From: Saccharothrix saharensis
Lineage (GTDB): Bacteria; Actinomycetota; Actinomycetes; Mycobacteriales; Pseudonocardiaceae
Assembly: GCF_006716745.1 (NCBI RefSeq)
Contig: NZ_VFPP01000001.1
Coordinates: forward strand, 8,860,968-8,924,967
DNA: 64,000 nucleotides
Reading direction: 5' to 3'
Position numbers and translations under genes: made by a program
Shown here: positions 26,424 to 34,209 of the stretch, piece after piece
How positions within the stretch are numbered: the first letter of the stretch is position 1
Layout of the letters: every line of letters starts with the position of its first letter
The notes under the pieces: model-generated
The model's input: only the letters and a program-made list of their open reading frames with translations
Told to the model about the DNA's origin: nothing
Databases searched by the model: none

Positions 26424-26905
26424 AGGCGGAGCAGCCCGTCGTCGAGCGGGACGCACCGCTTGCCGCCCCGGCCGCGCAGCGCCCTCATCGCGCCGGGTGC
26501 GATCACGGCGTTCATCCACCCGCACGGGTTGGCGGGCCGGTGCGTGCGGAAGCGCACCGGCCCGTCGCCCGTGTCGAGGGTGAACACGGCGTCGCGGTCG
26601 AGCCCGTCCACGTCGAAGCCGCGCAGTACGACATTTCGCCGCACGACCAGCGGGCCCGGCACGGTGGACAGGCCGAGCCCGTCGGCGACGTGCTCCAGCG
26701 CCTCGACGGCGAAGACCGTGACGGCGGCCGTGCGGTGCGCGGGGTGGTTGAAGTAGCGGTCGCCGACCAGCCCCAGGCCCGCCCGGACCACGACGTGGTC
26801 GCGCGAGACCGGCCCGGGATCGGGTCGTGGTCCGTCGGCGGGCCGTCCCTCGTAGGCGTGCACCGGTGACACGTGCAGCGCCACGACCTCGACGGCGGTG
26901 CTCAC
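26399..26905 (-). CDS. MOSC domain-containing protein
   Basis: The 168-residue protein resembles stand-alone MOSC domains, the sulfur-carrier fold found in molybdenum-cofactor sulfurases and YiiM/YuaD-like proteins. Visible features are the N-terminal strand VVALHVSPVHAYEGR, GLVGDRYF, a VTVFAVEALEHV segment, VVRRNVVLRGFDVDGL (the RRNLV-type motif) and NPCGWMNAV, whose Cys is the candidate sulfur-carrying residue. I chose the GTG at 26905 because it forms a 4-base GTGA overlap with the msrA stop. A longer frame opens 39 bases further upstream but would lie inside msrA. Co-transcription with msrA suggests a sulfur or redox detoxification role, but the substrate is unknown. Confidence 0.88.
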   Translation of the reverse strand: MSTAVEVVALHVSPVHAYEGRPADGPRPDPGPVSRDHVVVRAGLGLVGDRYFNHPAHRTAAVTVFAVEALEHVADGLGLSTVPGPLVVRRNVVLRGFDVDGLDRDAVFTLDTGDGPVRFRTHRPANPCGWMNAVIAPGAMRALRGRGGKRCVPLDDGLLRLGPATLTA

Positions 26906-27405
26906 CGCTCGCCGAGCTGCCATTCCGGCCGGACGTAGTGGCACGTGTAGCCGTTCGGGTAGCGCTCCAGGTAGTCCTGGTGCTCCGGCTCGGCCTCCCA
27001 GAAATCACCCAGCTGGGCGACCTCGGTGACCACCTTGGCCGGCCACTTGCCGGACGCGTCGACGTCGGCGATCGTCGCCTCCGCCACCCGCTTCTGCTCG
27101 TCGTCGGTGTAGAAGATCGCCGAGCGGTAGCTGGTGCCGAGGTCGTTGCCCTGGCGGTTGCGGGTCGTCGGGTCGTGGATCTGGAAGAAGAACTCCAGGA
27201 CCTGCCGGTAGCTCAGCTGAGCCGGGTCGAAGACGATCTCGATCGCCTCGGCGTGGCCGCCGTGGTTGTAGTAGGTCGCGTGGGGGACGTCGCCGCCGCT
27301 GTAGCCGACGCGGGTCGAGACGACGCCGGGGTGGCGGCGGAACAGATCCTGCATGCCCCAGAAGCAGCCGCCCGCGAGGACGGCCTTCTCGGTCACGGTA
27401 GCCAT
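26902..27405 (-). CDS. msrA: Peptide-methionine (S)-S-oxide reductase MsrA
   Basis: MsrA reduces methionine-S-sulfoxide in oxidised proteins, using thioredoxin. The 167-residue protein has the catalytic GCFWG motif near its N-terminus (Cys about residue 13), RVGYSGGD, YYNHGGHAEAIEI, the FFQIHDPTT segment, GTSYRSAIFY and a YTCH motif with a possible resolving Cys near the C-terminus. The ATG at 27405 is preferred over a longer frame start at 27459 because GGAG lies seven bases before it and the protein then begins at the conserved domain. It overlaps the MOSC gene by four bases, and the two probably form one transcript. It acts in the cytosol, as no signal peptide is visible. Confidence 0.96.
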   Translation of the reverse strand: MATVTEKAVLAGGCFWGMQDLFRRHPGVVSTRVGYSGGDVPHATYYNHGGHAEAIEIVFDPAQLSYRQVLEFFFQIHDPTTRNRQGNDLGTSYRSAIFYTDDEQKRVAEATIADVDASGKWPAKVVTEVAQLGDFWEAEPEHQDYLERYPNGYTCHYVRPEWQLGER

Positions 27406-27497
27406 GTGGTCGCTCCGCTCCTCGGTCAGATGGGTGTGCACCTGGGTGAACGCTCTCACGTCCCGATGTCATCCCGGTACCGCTGTGAGCCACGGCT

Positions 27498-27540
27498 CGG
27501 GCCCGGTGCGCGGGCTCGTCGACCCTGCGCACCGGGCCCG
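27498..27540 (-). terminator. Hairpin terminator downstream of the glucuronoyl esterase gene
   Basis: A perfect 14-bp inverted repeat (27498-27511 and 27527-27540) with a 15-base loop begins 17 bases after the esterase stop codon and lies before msrA. Very GC-rich, no U-tract. Confidence 0.7.
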
Positions 27541-27557
27541 TGGCGTGGTCCGCGTGA

Positions 27558-29213
27558 CTACCTGGCCGCGCAGGTCGGCGTCATGCCGGAACCGCTGCCG
27601 GTGGCCTGGTAGCCGAACTCGGTCGACTGGCCGGCGGCGAGGGCGCCGTTGAAGCTGACGTTGGTGAAGTTCACCGCACCGGTGTTGCCGCTGCGGTTGA
27701 CGTTCCACGCGTTGGTGATGGTGGCGCCCGACGGCAGGGTCATGGCCACGGTCCAGCCGTTGACCGGCGAGGAGCCCGCGGTGACCTTGACCGTGGCCAC
27801 GAAGCCGCCCGTCCACTGGTTGAGCGACACCGTCGCCGTGCAGCCGCCGGGCTGCTGCGACGTCGTCGTCGTGGTCGTCGTGGTGGTGGTGGTGGTTGTT
27901 GTGGTGGTGTCACCGGTTGTGGTGGTGGTTGTGGTGGTGCTGGTGGGGCCGGTGGTGAGGGTGGGGGTGGTCCAGTCGCGCCATTGGGAGAGGTTGCCGG
28001 TGGCTTTGCTGTGCATGGTGATCAGGCCGGTGTGGTTGCCGGTCTTGGTCAAATATTTTTGGACGGTTTGGGTGATGTGGGTGCGCCATTCGGTGCGGTT
28101 GGCGCAGTGGTTGCCGTCGGTGACGTTGGAGTGGTAGGTGATGTTGGCGGTCGCGCCGAGGGCTTTGTAGACCTCGGCGCCGCCCAGCGCGGCGACGCCG
28201 GCGGAGCGGGGGCCGAGGTTGGCGATGTGGGGGTTGTCCATGATGAGCAGGCCTCGGGGGGCGATCATGGCGACCAGGGAGTGGGTGTCGAGGGGGGCGG
28301 CGTTGGGGTTGCCGGTGTAGGGGCTGAAGGCGTCGCCGAACCAGGGTTGTTCGCCGTAGGCACTGGACAGGGTCTGGCCGCCTTCGGCGTTGACGCCGCG
28401 GTAGATGGGGACGCCGGCGGTGCCGGACTCGATCGGCATGGTGAGGGCGACGCGCTGGTCGAACACGCCGGCGGCGAAGGCGCCCTTGCCGAAGCGGGAG
28501 CAGCCGGTCACGCCGACGTCCGCGCGCAGGATGTTCCCGCCGGAGGATTCGATGACGTCGATGATCCGGGAGACACCCCACGCCCAGGCCATCAACAGGC
28601 CGGTGGGGCTGGTGTTGCCGTAGAGGGTGTAGAACGCGCCCTGTTTGTTGTTGCGCGGTGTGCCTTCGCGTCCCACGGAGTAGGGGTCGAAGCTGATGGT
28701 CGCGGCGCCGGCGGCGCGGATGGTGGCGGTGTCGCCGCCGAACCCGCCGTAGACGATCACCGCTGGGAACGGACCCGTGCCGGCGGGCAACTGCACGCTG
28801 GCCGAGAAGCTCGCGCTGCGGCCGTTGTGGGACACGTTCACGGTGACGCTGCTGCCCGACACCGTTCCGGTCACCGAGGCGGGTTTGCCGGGCTTGTCCC
28901 CGAACACGTGCCGTTCCGCCAGCTCGCGGATCTCCGCGCGACGGCAGCGCCACTCCGACTGCGAGGTGATCCGCTGCCCGTTCAGCTTCGTGAACGGGTC
29001 GGGCAGGCGCGAGGTGGAGGGGTAGGAGCCGGGCAGGGTGACCGGGCAGTCCGCGCCGTCGTCCTCCACACCGGCCAACGCCACGACATCACCCGCCGCG
29101 GCGGGCGTGCTCGATCGCGCCACCGCGGTCAACGTTCCGGCCAGCGCCAGCACCGCGACCGCGAACATGATCACCGCCGAACGGACTCTCAGGCGGCTTG
29201 AACTGATGATCAC
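27558..29213 (-). CDS. Secreted CE15 glucuronoyl methylesterase with C-terminal CBM2 cellulose-binding module
   Basis: The 551-residue secreted enzyme is predicted to cleave the ester between xylan 4-O-methylglucuronate and lignin. The GTG start at 29213 has AAAGGAG seven bases upstream. A signal peptide follows: basic residues, a hydrophobic stretch at about 14-32, then an Ala-rich cleavage region. The catalytic domain (about 55-415) has the CE15 nucleophile motif GCSRFGKG (Ser239), a likely acid in MPIESG (Glu262) and His369 in TDGNHC. A nearly pure Thr linker (about 426-451) joins it to a CBM2 domain (about 458-551) with the bracketing Cys pair GCTA/PTCA and conserved WTGGF, NGWTV and NAWN motifs. 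It is monocistronic: a hairpin follows it and a possible hemicellulase-type operator precedes it. Part of the catalytic domain uses AT-ending codons (CAA, AAA, TAT, TTG around 28045-28075), unusual here and possibly a sign of transfer. Confidence 0.94.
   Translation of the reverse strand: MIISSSRLRVRSAVIMFAVAVLALAGTLTAVARSSTPAAAGDVVALAGVEDDGADCPVTLPGSYPSTSRLPDPFTKLNGQRITSQSEWRCRRAEIRELAERHVFGDKPGKPASVTGTVSGSSVTVNVSHNGRSASFSASVQLPAGTGPFPAVIVYGGFGGDTATIRAAGAATISFDPYSVGREGTPRNNKQGAFYTLYGNTSPTGLLMAWAWGVSRIIDVIESSGGNILRADVGVTGCSRFGKGAFAAGVFDQRVALTMPIESGTAGVPIYRGVNAEGGQTLSSAYGEQPWFGDAFSPYTGNPNAAPLDTHSLVAMIAPRGLLIMDNPHIANLGPRSAGVAALGGAEVYKALGATANITYHSNVTDGNHCANRTEWRTHITQTVQKYLTKTGNHTGLITMHSKATGNLSQWRDWTTPTLTTGPTSTTTTTTTTGDTTTTTTTTTTTTTTTTSQQPGGCTATVSLNQWTGGFVATVKVTAGSSPVNGWTVAMTLPSGATITNAWNVNRSGNTGAVNFTNVSFNGALAAGQSTEFGYQATGSGSGMTPTCAAR
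27858..27953 (-). repeat. Threonine-coding trinucleotide tract (linker of the esterase)
   Basis: About 95 bases, mostly ACC/ACA/ACG triplets on the coding strand, encode a nearly uninterrupted Thr linker broken by GDT. Such a simple repeat could change length by slippage in whole triplets without breaking the frame. Confidence 0.85.
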
Positions 29214-29278
29214 CAGGGCTCTCCTTTGAGACAGGGTGGGTGGAGACGGCGACACCGCAACGGCCGGTACCGGGTCGC

Positions 29279-29305
29279 CTAAAGTTTCGAACAGCGTCGC
29301 GAAAC
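29279..29305. promoter_or_regulatory. Candidate hemicellulase-type operator upstream of the CE15 gene
   Basis: On the coding strand 29289-29279 reads CGAAACTTTAG, ten of eleven matches to the CGAAANTTTCG palindrome described upstream of actinomycete xylanase genes. A second half-site CGAAAC at 29300-29305 (plus strand) forms an inverted repeat with GTTTCG at 29284-29289. It sits about 70 bases before the esterase start. Inferred from motif resemblance only. Confidence 0.4.
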
Positions 29306-29395
29306 ATGTCAACGAATCCGGGGCGTCCGGTTCAGGTCGTGGTCTCACTTGGCGATCGGGCCAACGCCGGCGGGGACGGGTCCGCCCGCCCGCGC

Positions 29396-31540
29396 TCAGC
29401 TCCGGCCGGTGAGCAGGAAGCGGAGGTAGCGGCGGTAGGTGATCCGGCGGAACGCGTCGGCCCGCGTGACACCTTCCGCCTCGGCCCGCTCGGCGCGTTC
29501 CAGTCGCACGTCGGCTTCGGCGGCCGCGCGTTCGTGGTCGACGCGGGTGCGGGCCGTCACGGTGTTCGCGCTCTTCATCTCGTCGGCCAGCGCGACCTGT
29601 TCGGCCCGCAGGGTCGCCCGCAGGTCCCGGATCGCCGTCTCGGCGTCGGCCAGCACCCGCTGGTGCTCGGCGTCGAGCCGGGCCCGGTCCGCCGCGTGCC
29701 GGGCCATCAGGGCCTGCTGCTCCACCGACGACAGCGCGGTCGGCCGATCGGCCTCGATCTCGGCCGTCAGGCGTTCCCGCCACTGGTCGATGAGCACCGC
29801 CGAGACCTCGCCGACGCCCGCCGCGGTCACCCCGCGCCCGTCGACCAGCACGAAGATCGCCACGCGGTCGAGGCCGTCCGGCTCGTAGCGGACGCCGACG
29901 AAGTCGGCCGCGGTGCGGATGCCGACGGCCTGGAGGTTGGCGAGCTGCCGAGGTCCCACGCCTTCGACGCCCGCGACCGCGAGGCGGAACTTCCCCAGCT
30001 CCGCGCGCAGGCGCGCCTTCTGCCGCCGGACCAGCAACCGCTGCTCCTCCAGCCGCATCCGGGTCGTCGCCGCCTGCCGCTCCCGGTCGATCCGGTCCAG
30101 CTCCTGCTTCACGGCCCGCTGGTGCGCCCGCAGGCGCTCGTCGTGCCGGTGCCGGAGGTCGCGCCGCCGGCGCTCCTGCTGCGCCTTGGCCACCTCGGTC
30201 GCGGCGGCGATCGACCGGGCCTCGCGGTCGAGCCGCGCGGCCTCGTCGGCGGCGGCCAGCCGGGCGTCGCCGAGCCGTTTGCGCTCGTCCCGCGCGGCAC
30301 GGGCCTCGGCGCGTTGGGGTTGGCGGCGGTAGCCCGCGGCCGTGGCCGCCGCCCACGCCAGCACCGCCGACACGTCCGCGATGGCGATCGCCTCGTCCAC
30401 GATGACCGCCGCCGGCACGCCGAACGGCAGCAGCACGGCCAGCGCCCACGTCACCGCGGCCAGGACCGGACCCCGGCGGCTGAACCGCACCCGCGGCGGT
30501 GGGGCGGGTACGTGCGGTCGGAGGCGTTCGCTCAACCACGACGGCAGACCGGGTGCCGCCACGGCGTCACCACGATGCTCCACGCCGGCCGATAGCTCCA
30601 CGCCGGAGAGCGGTTCGAGTGGTGGGGGAGCGGCGCGGTGGTGCAGCAGGACGTCCTGGAAGCGCTCGGCGAGCCCGCGCAGCCGCGCGTCGGGGTGGCC
30701 GGTCAGCGTGGCCAACCGGAACGAGCCCGCCGGGTCGGCGAAATCGGGTTCGGCGAGCACCAGGTGCTCGGCGTCCTCGTCGCGCAACTGGCGCCACAGC
30801 GCCGGGTCGGTCGCGAAGGCCACCAGCGACAGGTAGATCACCCAGGACGAGAACCGGTCGACCTCCGGGCCGAAGTCGGCCGCCGTGCGGTCGGGCGACT
30901 GGTAGTTGCGGTGCCCGGTCTCGGCCGCCGGCAGCCCGGCCAGCGCGGGCACGTACATGCCGTCGTAGTCGACCAGCTTCAGCGAGCCGTCGGCGGTGAC
31001 CAGGAGGTTGCCGTGCTGGAGGTCGCCGTGCCCGACGCCCGCGGCGGCGAGCCGGTCGACCAGTCGCCCGAACCGCTCGGCCATGGCCGCCACGGCGCGC
31101 GGGTCGTCCACGTGCCCGTCGAGCCACCGCAGGAGGTTGACCGCCTCCACCCACTCCATCCGCAGCACGGGGTGCCGGACGCCCGCCACGAGGATGCCCT
31201 GGTCGAGGTAGTCGAAGCCGACGGTCCAGTCGTCGTCCAGCCCGGCCAGGTGCGCGCCGACGGCCCGGTAGCGGGTGGCCTGCTCGGGCGCCTCGCGGGT
31301 GAAGCACTTGATCGCGTAACGAGTGCCGTCGGCGACCGTCACCGAGAAGACACTGGCGAAGTTGCCCGAGATGGCGCGCGGGCGGCCCAGCGCGTCGGCC
31401 CGCACCTCCGCACCGGCGAGGTCGGTGCCGCGGAAGCACAGCGCGGTGTCCTGCAACGCCTCGACGTACGTCGCGCCGGAGGGCAACGGGCGGGCGGGCT
31501 CGTCACCCGAGGTCGACGAGGACGACGGTGACGTCGTCAT
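29396..31540 (-). CDS. Ser/Thr kinase-like protein with TM segments, coiled coil and helix-hairpin-helix
   Basis: The 714-residue protein has an N-terminal protein-kinase-like domain: glycine loop SGNFASVFSV, Lys78 in YAIKCF, HGDLQHGN (Asp173, Asn178) in place of HRD, and DYD (Asp191) in place of DFG. The essential residues remain, so activity is possible. Two hydrophobic segments (about 345-395) follow, then a long Arg/Glu/Ala-rich coiled coil that contains a helix-hairpin-helix-like element (VEGVGPRQLANLQAVGI), like the HhH units fused to kinases of this class. It is the third gene of a vWA-PP2C-kinase triad. The ATG at 31540 overlaps the phosphatase gene by 38 bases, implying translational coupling. 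In related TerY-P-type systems the kinase and phosphatase act oppositely on vWA-linked stress complexes. Its substrate here is unknown. Confidence 0.85.
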   Translation of the reverse strand: MTTSPSSSSTSGDEPARPLPSGATYVEALQDTALCFRGTDLAGAEVRADALGRPRAISGNFASVFSVTVADGTRYAIKCFTREAPEQATRYRAVGAHLAGLDDDWTVGFDYLDQGILVAGVRHPVLRMEWVEAVNLLRWLDGHVDDPRAVAAMAERFGRLVDRLAAAGVGHGDLQHGNLLVTADGSLKLVDYDGMYVPALAGLPAAETGHRNYQSPDRTAADFGPEVDRFSSWVIYLSLVAFATDPALWRQLRDEDAEHLVLAEPDFADPAGSFRLATLTGHPDARLRGLAERFQDVLLHHRAAPPPLEPLSGVELSAGVEHRGDAVAAPGLPSWLSERLRPHVPAPPPRVRFSRRGPVLAAVTWALAVLLPFGVPAAVIVDEAIAIADVSAVLAWAAATAAGYRRQPQRAEARAARDERKRLGDARLAAADEAARLDREARSIAAATEVAKAQQERRRRDLRHRHDERLRAHQRAVKQELDRIDRERQAATTRMRLEEQRLLVRRQKARLRAELGKFRLAVAGVEGVGPRQLANLQAVGIRTAADFVGVRYEPDGLDRVAIFVLVDGRGVTAAGVGEVSAVLIDQWRERLTAEIEADRPTALSSVEQQALMARHAADRARLDAEHQRVLADAETAIRDLRATLRAEQVALADEMKSANTVTARTRVDHERAAAEADVRLERAERAEAEGVTRADAFRRITYRRYLRFLLTGRS

Positions 31541-32279
31541 TGCGCATCAACCCCTCCGCCCGTGCGGTCGCCAACCACGCGGTGAACCCGTCGACATCAC
31601 CGGATCGGGCGAAGTCCCCCACCACGTGCCACGGTCGGTCACCCCGTTCCGCCGCGCGCAGGAACCACGCGGCGAGCGCGTCCGTGCAGAGGAAGAACCG
31701 GTCGCCGGTCACCGCCGCGCCCGACGCCGTCCGCACGTGCCGCGCCAGCAGCTCCCGGTCGCGGTTGAACGCGTTGACCAGCCCCGGCGCGTTGTCGAAC
31801 GCCTCGGCCGACTCGAGCGGGAACGCCCGCACCAGCCGGTCGTCCCGGGTGTGGAACAGGCAGCTGTCACCCAGGGCGGCGACATCCCACCGGGTCTGCC
31901 CCGACGCGTCGGTGTCGAACCGCGCGGCCAGCACCGTGGCGTGCGGGCCCCGGTCCAGCTTGGGCTGCTCGTACCAGGCGATCGGCCGCCCGTCCGCTTC
32001 CCGCTCGGCCACGTAGTCGTCCAGCCACCCGCGCCAGGACTCCCCGGCGCGCACCAGCGCCGACGCGAACGCCTCCGCGTCACGCAGCACGGAGCCGTCC
32101 CGCGCGGCGTCGGCGACGGTCTTCACCAGCAGTTCGGCCCACTCGCCCGCGAGCAGGCTCTCCGACGCGCCGTCGGCGACGGCCGCGAGCACGGGCCCGT
32201 CGGGCACGACGTGGGCGGCGTCCTCGCACTCGCGCGCGGTGTTGCCCCGCTTGGACACCCGGAGGGAGAAGGTGGCCAT
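31503..32279 (-). CDS. PP2C-family protein serine/threonine phosphatase
   Basis: The 258-residue cytosolic protein has PP2C metal-binding motifs in order: CEDAAHV near residue 17, AVADGASES, ALGDSCLF and the C-terminal DDVTVVLVDLG. It begins eight bases after the vWA gene stop and overlaps the kinase gene by 38 bases, so the three are one transcriptional unit. The likely role is to remove phosphates placed by the neighbouring kinase. The ATG at 32279 is the first start consistent with the domain beginning; the frame remains open further upstream only as a shadow of the vWA gene. Confidence 0.9.
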   Translation of the reverse strand: MATFSLRVSKRGNTARECEDAAHVVPDGPVLAAVADGASESLLAGEWAELLVKTVADAARDGSVLRDAEAFASALVRAGESWRGWLDDYVAEREADGRPIAWYEQPKLDRGPHATVLAARFDTDASGQTRWDVAALGDSCLFHTRDDRLVRAFPLESAEAFDNAPGLVNAFNRDRELLARHVRTASGAAVTGDRFFLCTDALAAWFLRAAERGDRPWHVVGDFARSGDVDGFTAWLATARAEGLMRNDDVTVVLVDLG

Positions 32280-32287
32280 GCCGGCGC

Positions 32288-33121
32288 TCAGCGCAGGTCC
32301 GTGGCACGGGTCCCGATGTCCAGGAACTGCACGACCGAGGTGATGTCGGCGTTGTAGACGAACCCACGCGCCAGGTCGCCGGCCGGCACGCCCTGCTGGA
32401 GCGCGTAGAAGCGCATGTGCGGCGGCAACGGGCTGGACATGCCGAACAGGGTGCGGGCGTAGGTGTCCGGGAGCGCCACGTCGGTGTCGGGGAACGTCAC
32501 CGGCACCGTGTCGGCGGCGGACACGTGCAGGTTGAACAGCAGCGCCGCGCCGTCGGCCGTCACGTGCGTCTGCACGGCCCAGGCCGCGCCGGCCGGGTCG
32601 CCGTCGGTGGACTCGCCGTCGGTCAGGTTGAGCACGATCGGCGGGAAGCTGTCGGGGTGCCGCGACACCCAGTCCGACACCAGCGACTCGGCCGAGGCCA
32701 GCGCCCGGCACATCGGCGTGGCCCCGTGCGCGACCGGGTCGACCCAGACCGGGAACCGGGTCGTGGTCTCCACCAGCCCGCCCGCGCCGTCCGGGACCTT
32801 CTTCGTCCGCTTCTCCACCCGGGCGGGCTGGTCCGCGACCTGGCTGAGCGGTACGAGGTCGCGCCCCGCGAGCGGCCCGGTGAACGCCGAGCCGACCGCG
32901 TGCCCGTAGCCGATGACGGCCACGTGGAAGTAGTCGCGGACGCCTTCCTCCTTCGCGCACTTCACGCTGAGCTCGGCGAGCAGCCGGTTCAGCGCGTCGG
33001 CGACCACGTCCGCCTTGCGCTGCCGCCCGCCGCCGATCGGGTCGTTCATCGACGCCGACTGGTCGACCAGGAACACGAAGCACGACGGGTTGGCGCGGCT
33101 GATCTCGGCTGCGTAGGTCAC
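32288..33121 (-). CDS. von Willebrand factor A domain protein, first gene of a vWA-PP2C-kinase triad
   Basis: The 277-residue protein is a single vWA domain with a full MIDAS: DQSAS at residues 20-24, and Asp in NLTDGES later, predicting Mg-dependent ligand binding. No signal peptide or TM segment is visible, so it should act inside the cell as a scaffold. The GTG start has GGGAGAGG about 12 bases upstream. It leads a three-gene unit with a PP2C phosphatase (8-base gap) and a kinase (overlapping), an arrangement known from TerY-P-type stress and conflict operons. No TerD-family gene is next to it, so the link to the Ter system is only by architecture. Confidence 0.88.
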   Translation of the reverse strand: MTYAAEISRANPSCFVFLVDQSASMNDPIGGGRQRKADVVADALNRLLAELSVKCAKEEGVRDYFHVAVIGYGHAVGSAFTGPLAGRDLVPLSQVADQPARVEKRTKKVPDGAGGLVETTTRFPVWVDPVAHGATPMCRALASAESLVSDWVSRHPDSFPPIVLNLTDGESTDGDPAGAAWAVQTHVTADGAALLFNLHVSAADTVPVTFPDTDVALPDTYARTLFGMSSPLPPHMRFYALQQGVPAGDLARGFVYNADITSVVQFLDIGTRATDLR

Positions 33122-33180
33122 GAAGGGTGTCCGCCTCTCCCGCGGAACGGCGTGTGGATCACCCGAAAGGCTAGCGTGCT

Positions 33181-33203
33181 GACGATCGGTCTCACCGACC
33201 GTC
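33181..33203 (-). terminator. Possible short hairpin after the PPOX gene
   Basis: A stem of nine pairs with one mismatch (33181-33190 with 33194-33203) and a three-base loop lies just after the PPOX stop, and may end the SRPBCC-PPOX transcript before the triad promoter region (33122-33180). Confidence 0.4.
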
Positions 33204-33206
33204 CGA

Positions 33207-33638
33207 TTATTCCGGCAGGATGCCCCGGCGGAACGGCTCTACGCCGACGACGTGCCGCACGCGGGTCGGTTCGACCAGCACCATCACCCGCCGTTCGCCG
33301 GGGATCCGCCACTCGTAGCGCTCGGTGCCGACGTACTTGCGCGCCAACCGGTCCATCCCGCGCTCGGCCTCCTCGCCCACGACGAACCGGACCGCCCGAC
33401 CCCGGATCTCCACCCGGTCGTACGGGTTGTCGGGATCCACGCTCGACAGCGACAGCCGGGGTTCGCGGCGCAGGTTCTCCTCCTTCACCCGACCGAGGGC
33501 GGTGTTGACCACGACGTGCTCACCGTCGAGGTCGACCCACATGGGCGTGACCTGCGGCGAACCGTCCGCGTTGACCGTGGCCAGGTGCCAGAAGGTCGGG
33601 GCGAGCAGGCGGGCCCGCACCTCGGCGTCCAACCCCAT
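33207..33638 (-). CDS. PPOX-class (F420/FMN-binding split-barrel) oxidoreductase
   Basis: The 143-residue protein has the pyridoxamine-oxidase-like split-barrel pattern: an N-terminal LLAPTFWHLATVNADGSPQV strand pair, PMWVDLDGEHVVVNTALGRVKEENLRREPR with the basic cluster that usually contacts the cofactor phosphate, LSLSSVDPDNPYDRVEIRGRAV, and a C-terminal strand VLVEPTRVRHV. Family members bind F420 or FMN, and in actinomycetes the F420 form is common. The substrate cannot be read from the sequence. It starts 17 bases after the SRPBCC stop and is probably co-transcribed with it. Confidence 0.85.
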   Translation of the reverse strand: MGLDAEVRARLLAPTFWHLATVNADGSPQVTPMWVDLDGEHVVVNTALGRVKEENLRREPRLSLSSVDPDNPYDRVEIRGRAVRFVVGEEAERGMDRLARKYVGTERYEWRIPGERRVMVLVEPTRVRHVVGVEPFRRGILPE

Positions 33639-33655
33639 CACCGGCAACCCTCCCG

Positions 33656-34117
33656 TCAGGCCGCGAAGTGCGCTTTGACGCTCGCGATCTCCTGGGCGAA
33701 GAGGGCTTCGAGGTCGTCCAGGAAACCGTCCGGCGCGCCGGGGACCACGCGGAACTCCCGGCGCCAGTCGACGAAGCTGCGGCCGGGCTCGTCCGTCACC
33801 GGCCGGACCTGGTAGGTCGCCACGTAGTCGACGATGAACAGCACCTGCTCGACCGAGCGGTAGGTGAGCGAGCGGTCGGTCTCCGAGCGGCCCACGACCT
33901 CCTCGCGGGCCAGGTCGTGGTTCGGCAGGAGGGTGAACTCGAACCGCGACGGGACCTTCTTCGCCGAACCGCCGTGCGTCCAGCGCGCGTTCTCGATGCC
34001 CGCGCCGAACACGACGTCGAGCAGCACCATCATGTCCCGGACCTGCGCCCACACCTCGTCGGCGTCGGCGTCGAGGACGGCGGAGTGGTAGACGGAGTAC
34101 TTCGGCGACAGCGCCAC
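33656..34117 (-). CDS. SRPBCC/START-like small-molecule-binding protein
   Basis: The 153-residue protein resembles polyketide cyclase/START-like proteins: an N-terminal strand with VLDADADEVWAQVRDM, a central set of strands including SRFEFTLLPN and DRSLTYRSVEQVLFIVDYVATYQVRPV, and a long C-terminal helix. The fold binds hydrophobic ligands in a cavity. The ligand is unknown, and the gene is too far from the PKS to assume a role there. The GTG at 34117 follows GGGAGG by five bases; frames extending further upstream have no better start. It precedes the PPOX gene by 17 bases in what looks like a two-gene operon. Confidence 0.75.
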   Translation of the reverse strand: MALSPKYSVYHSAVLDADADEVWAQVRDMMVLLDVVFGAGIENARWTHGGSAKKVPSRFEFTLLPNHDLAREEVVGRSETDRSLTYRSVEQVLFIVDYVATYQVRPVTDEPGRSFVDWRREFRVVPGAPDGFLDDLEALFAQEIASVKAHFAA

Positions 34118-34209
34118 AGGTGCCTCCCGGTGCGTTCGGGCCGCACGCGGTCGCGCGCACCCAATGCACGAGGTCGCCGCACCACGGCGCCGCGTTACCG
34201 GCGCGGTGC

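Noticed and set aside
26906..26944. A longer MOSC start
   Set aside because: It lies inside msrA. The GTG at 26905 forms the usual stop-start overlap and begins at the conserved domain.
27649..28137. Open frame on the plus strand opposite the Thr linker and CBM2
   Set aside because: It is antisense to a well-supported gene, and its poly-Val stretch mirrors the Thr codons.
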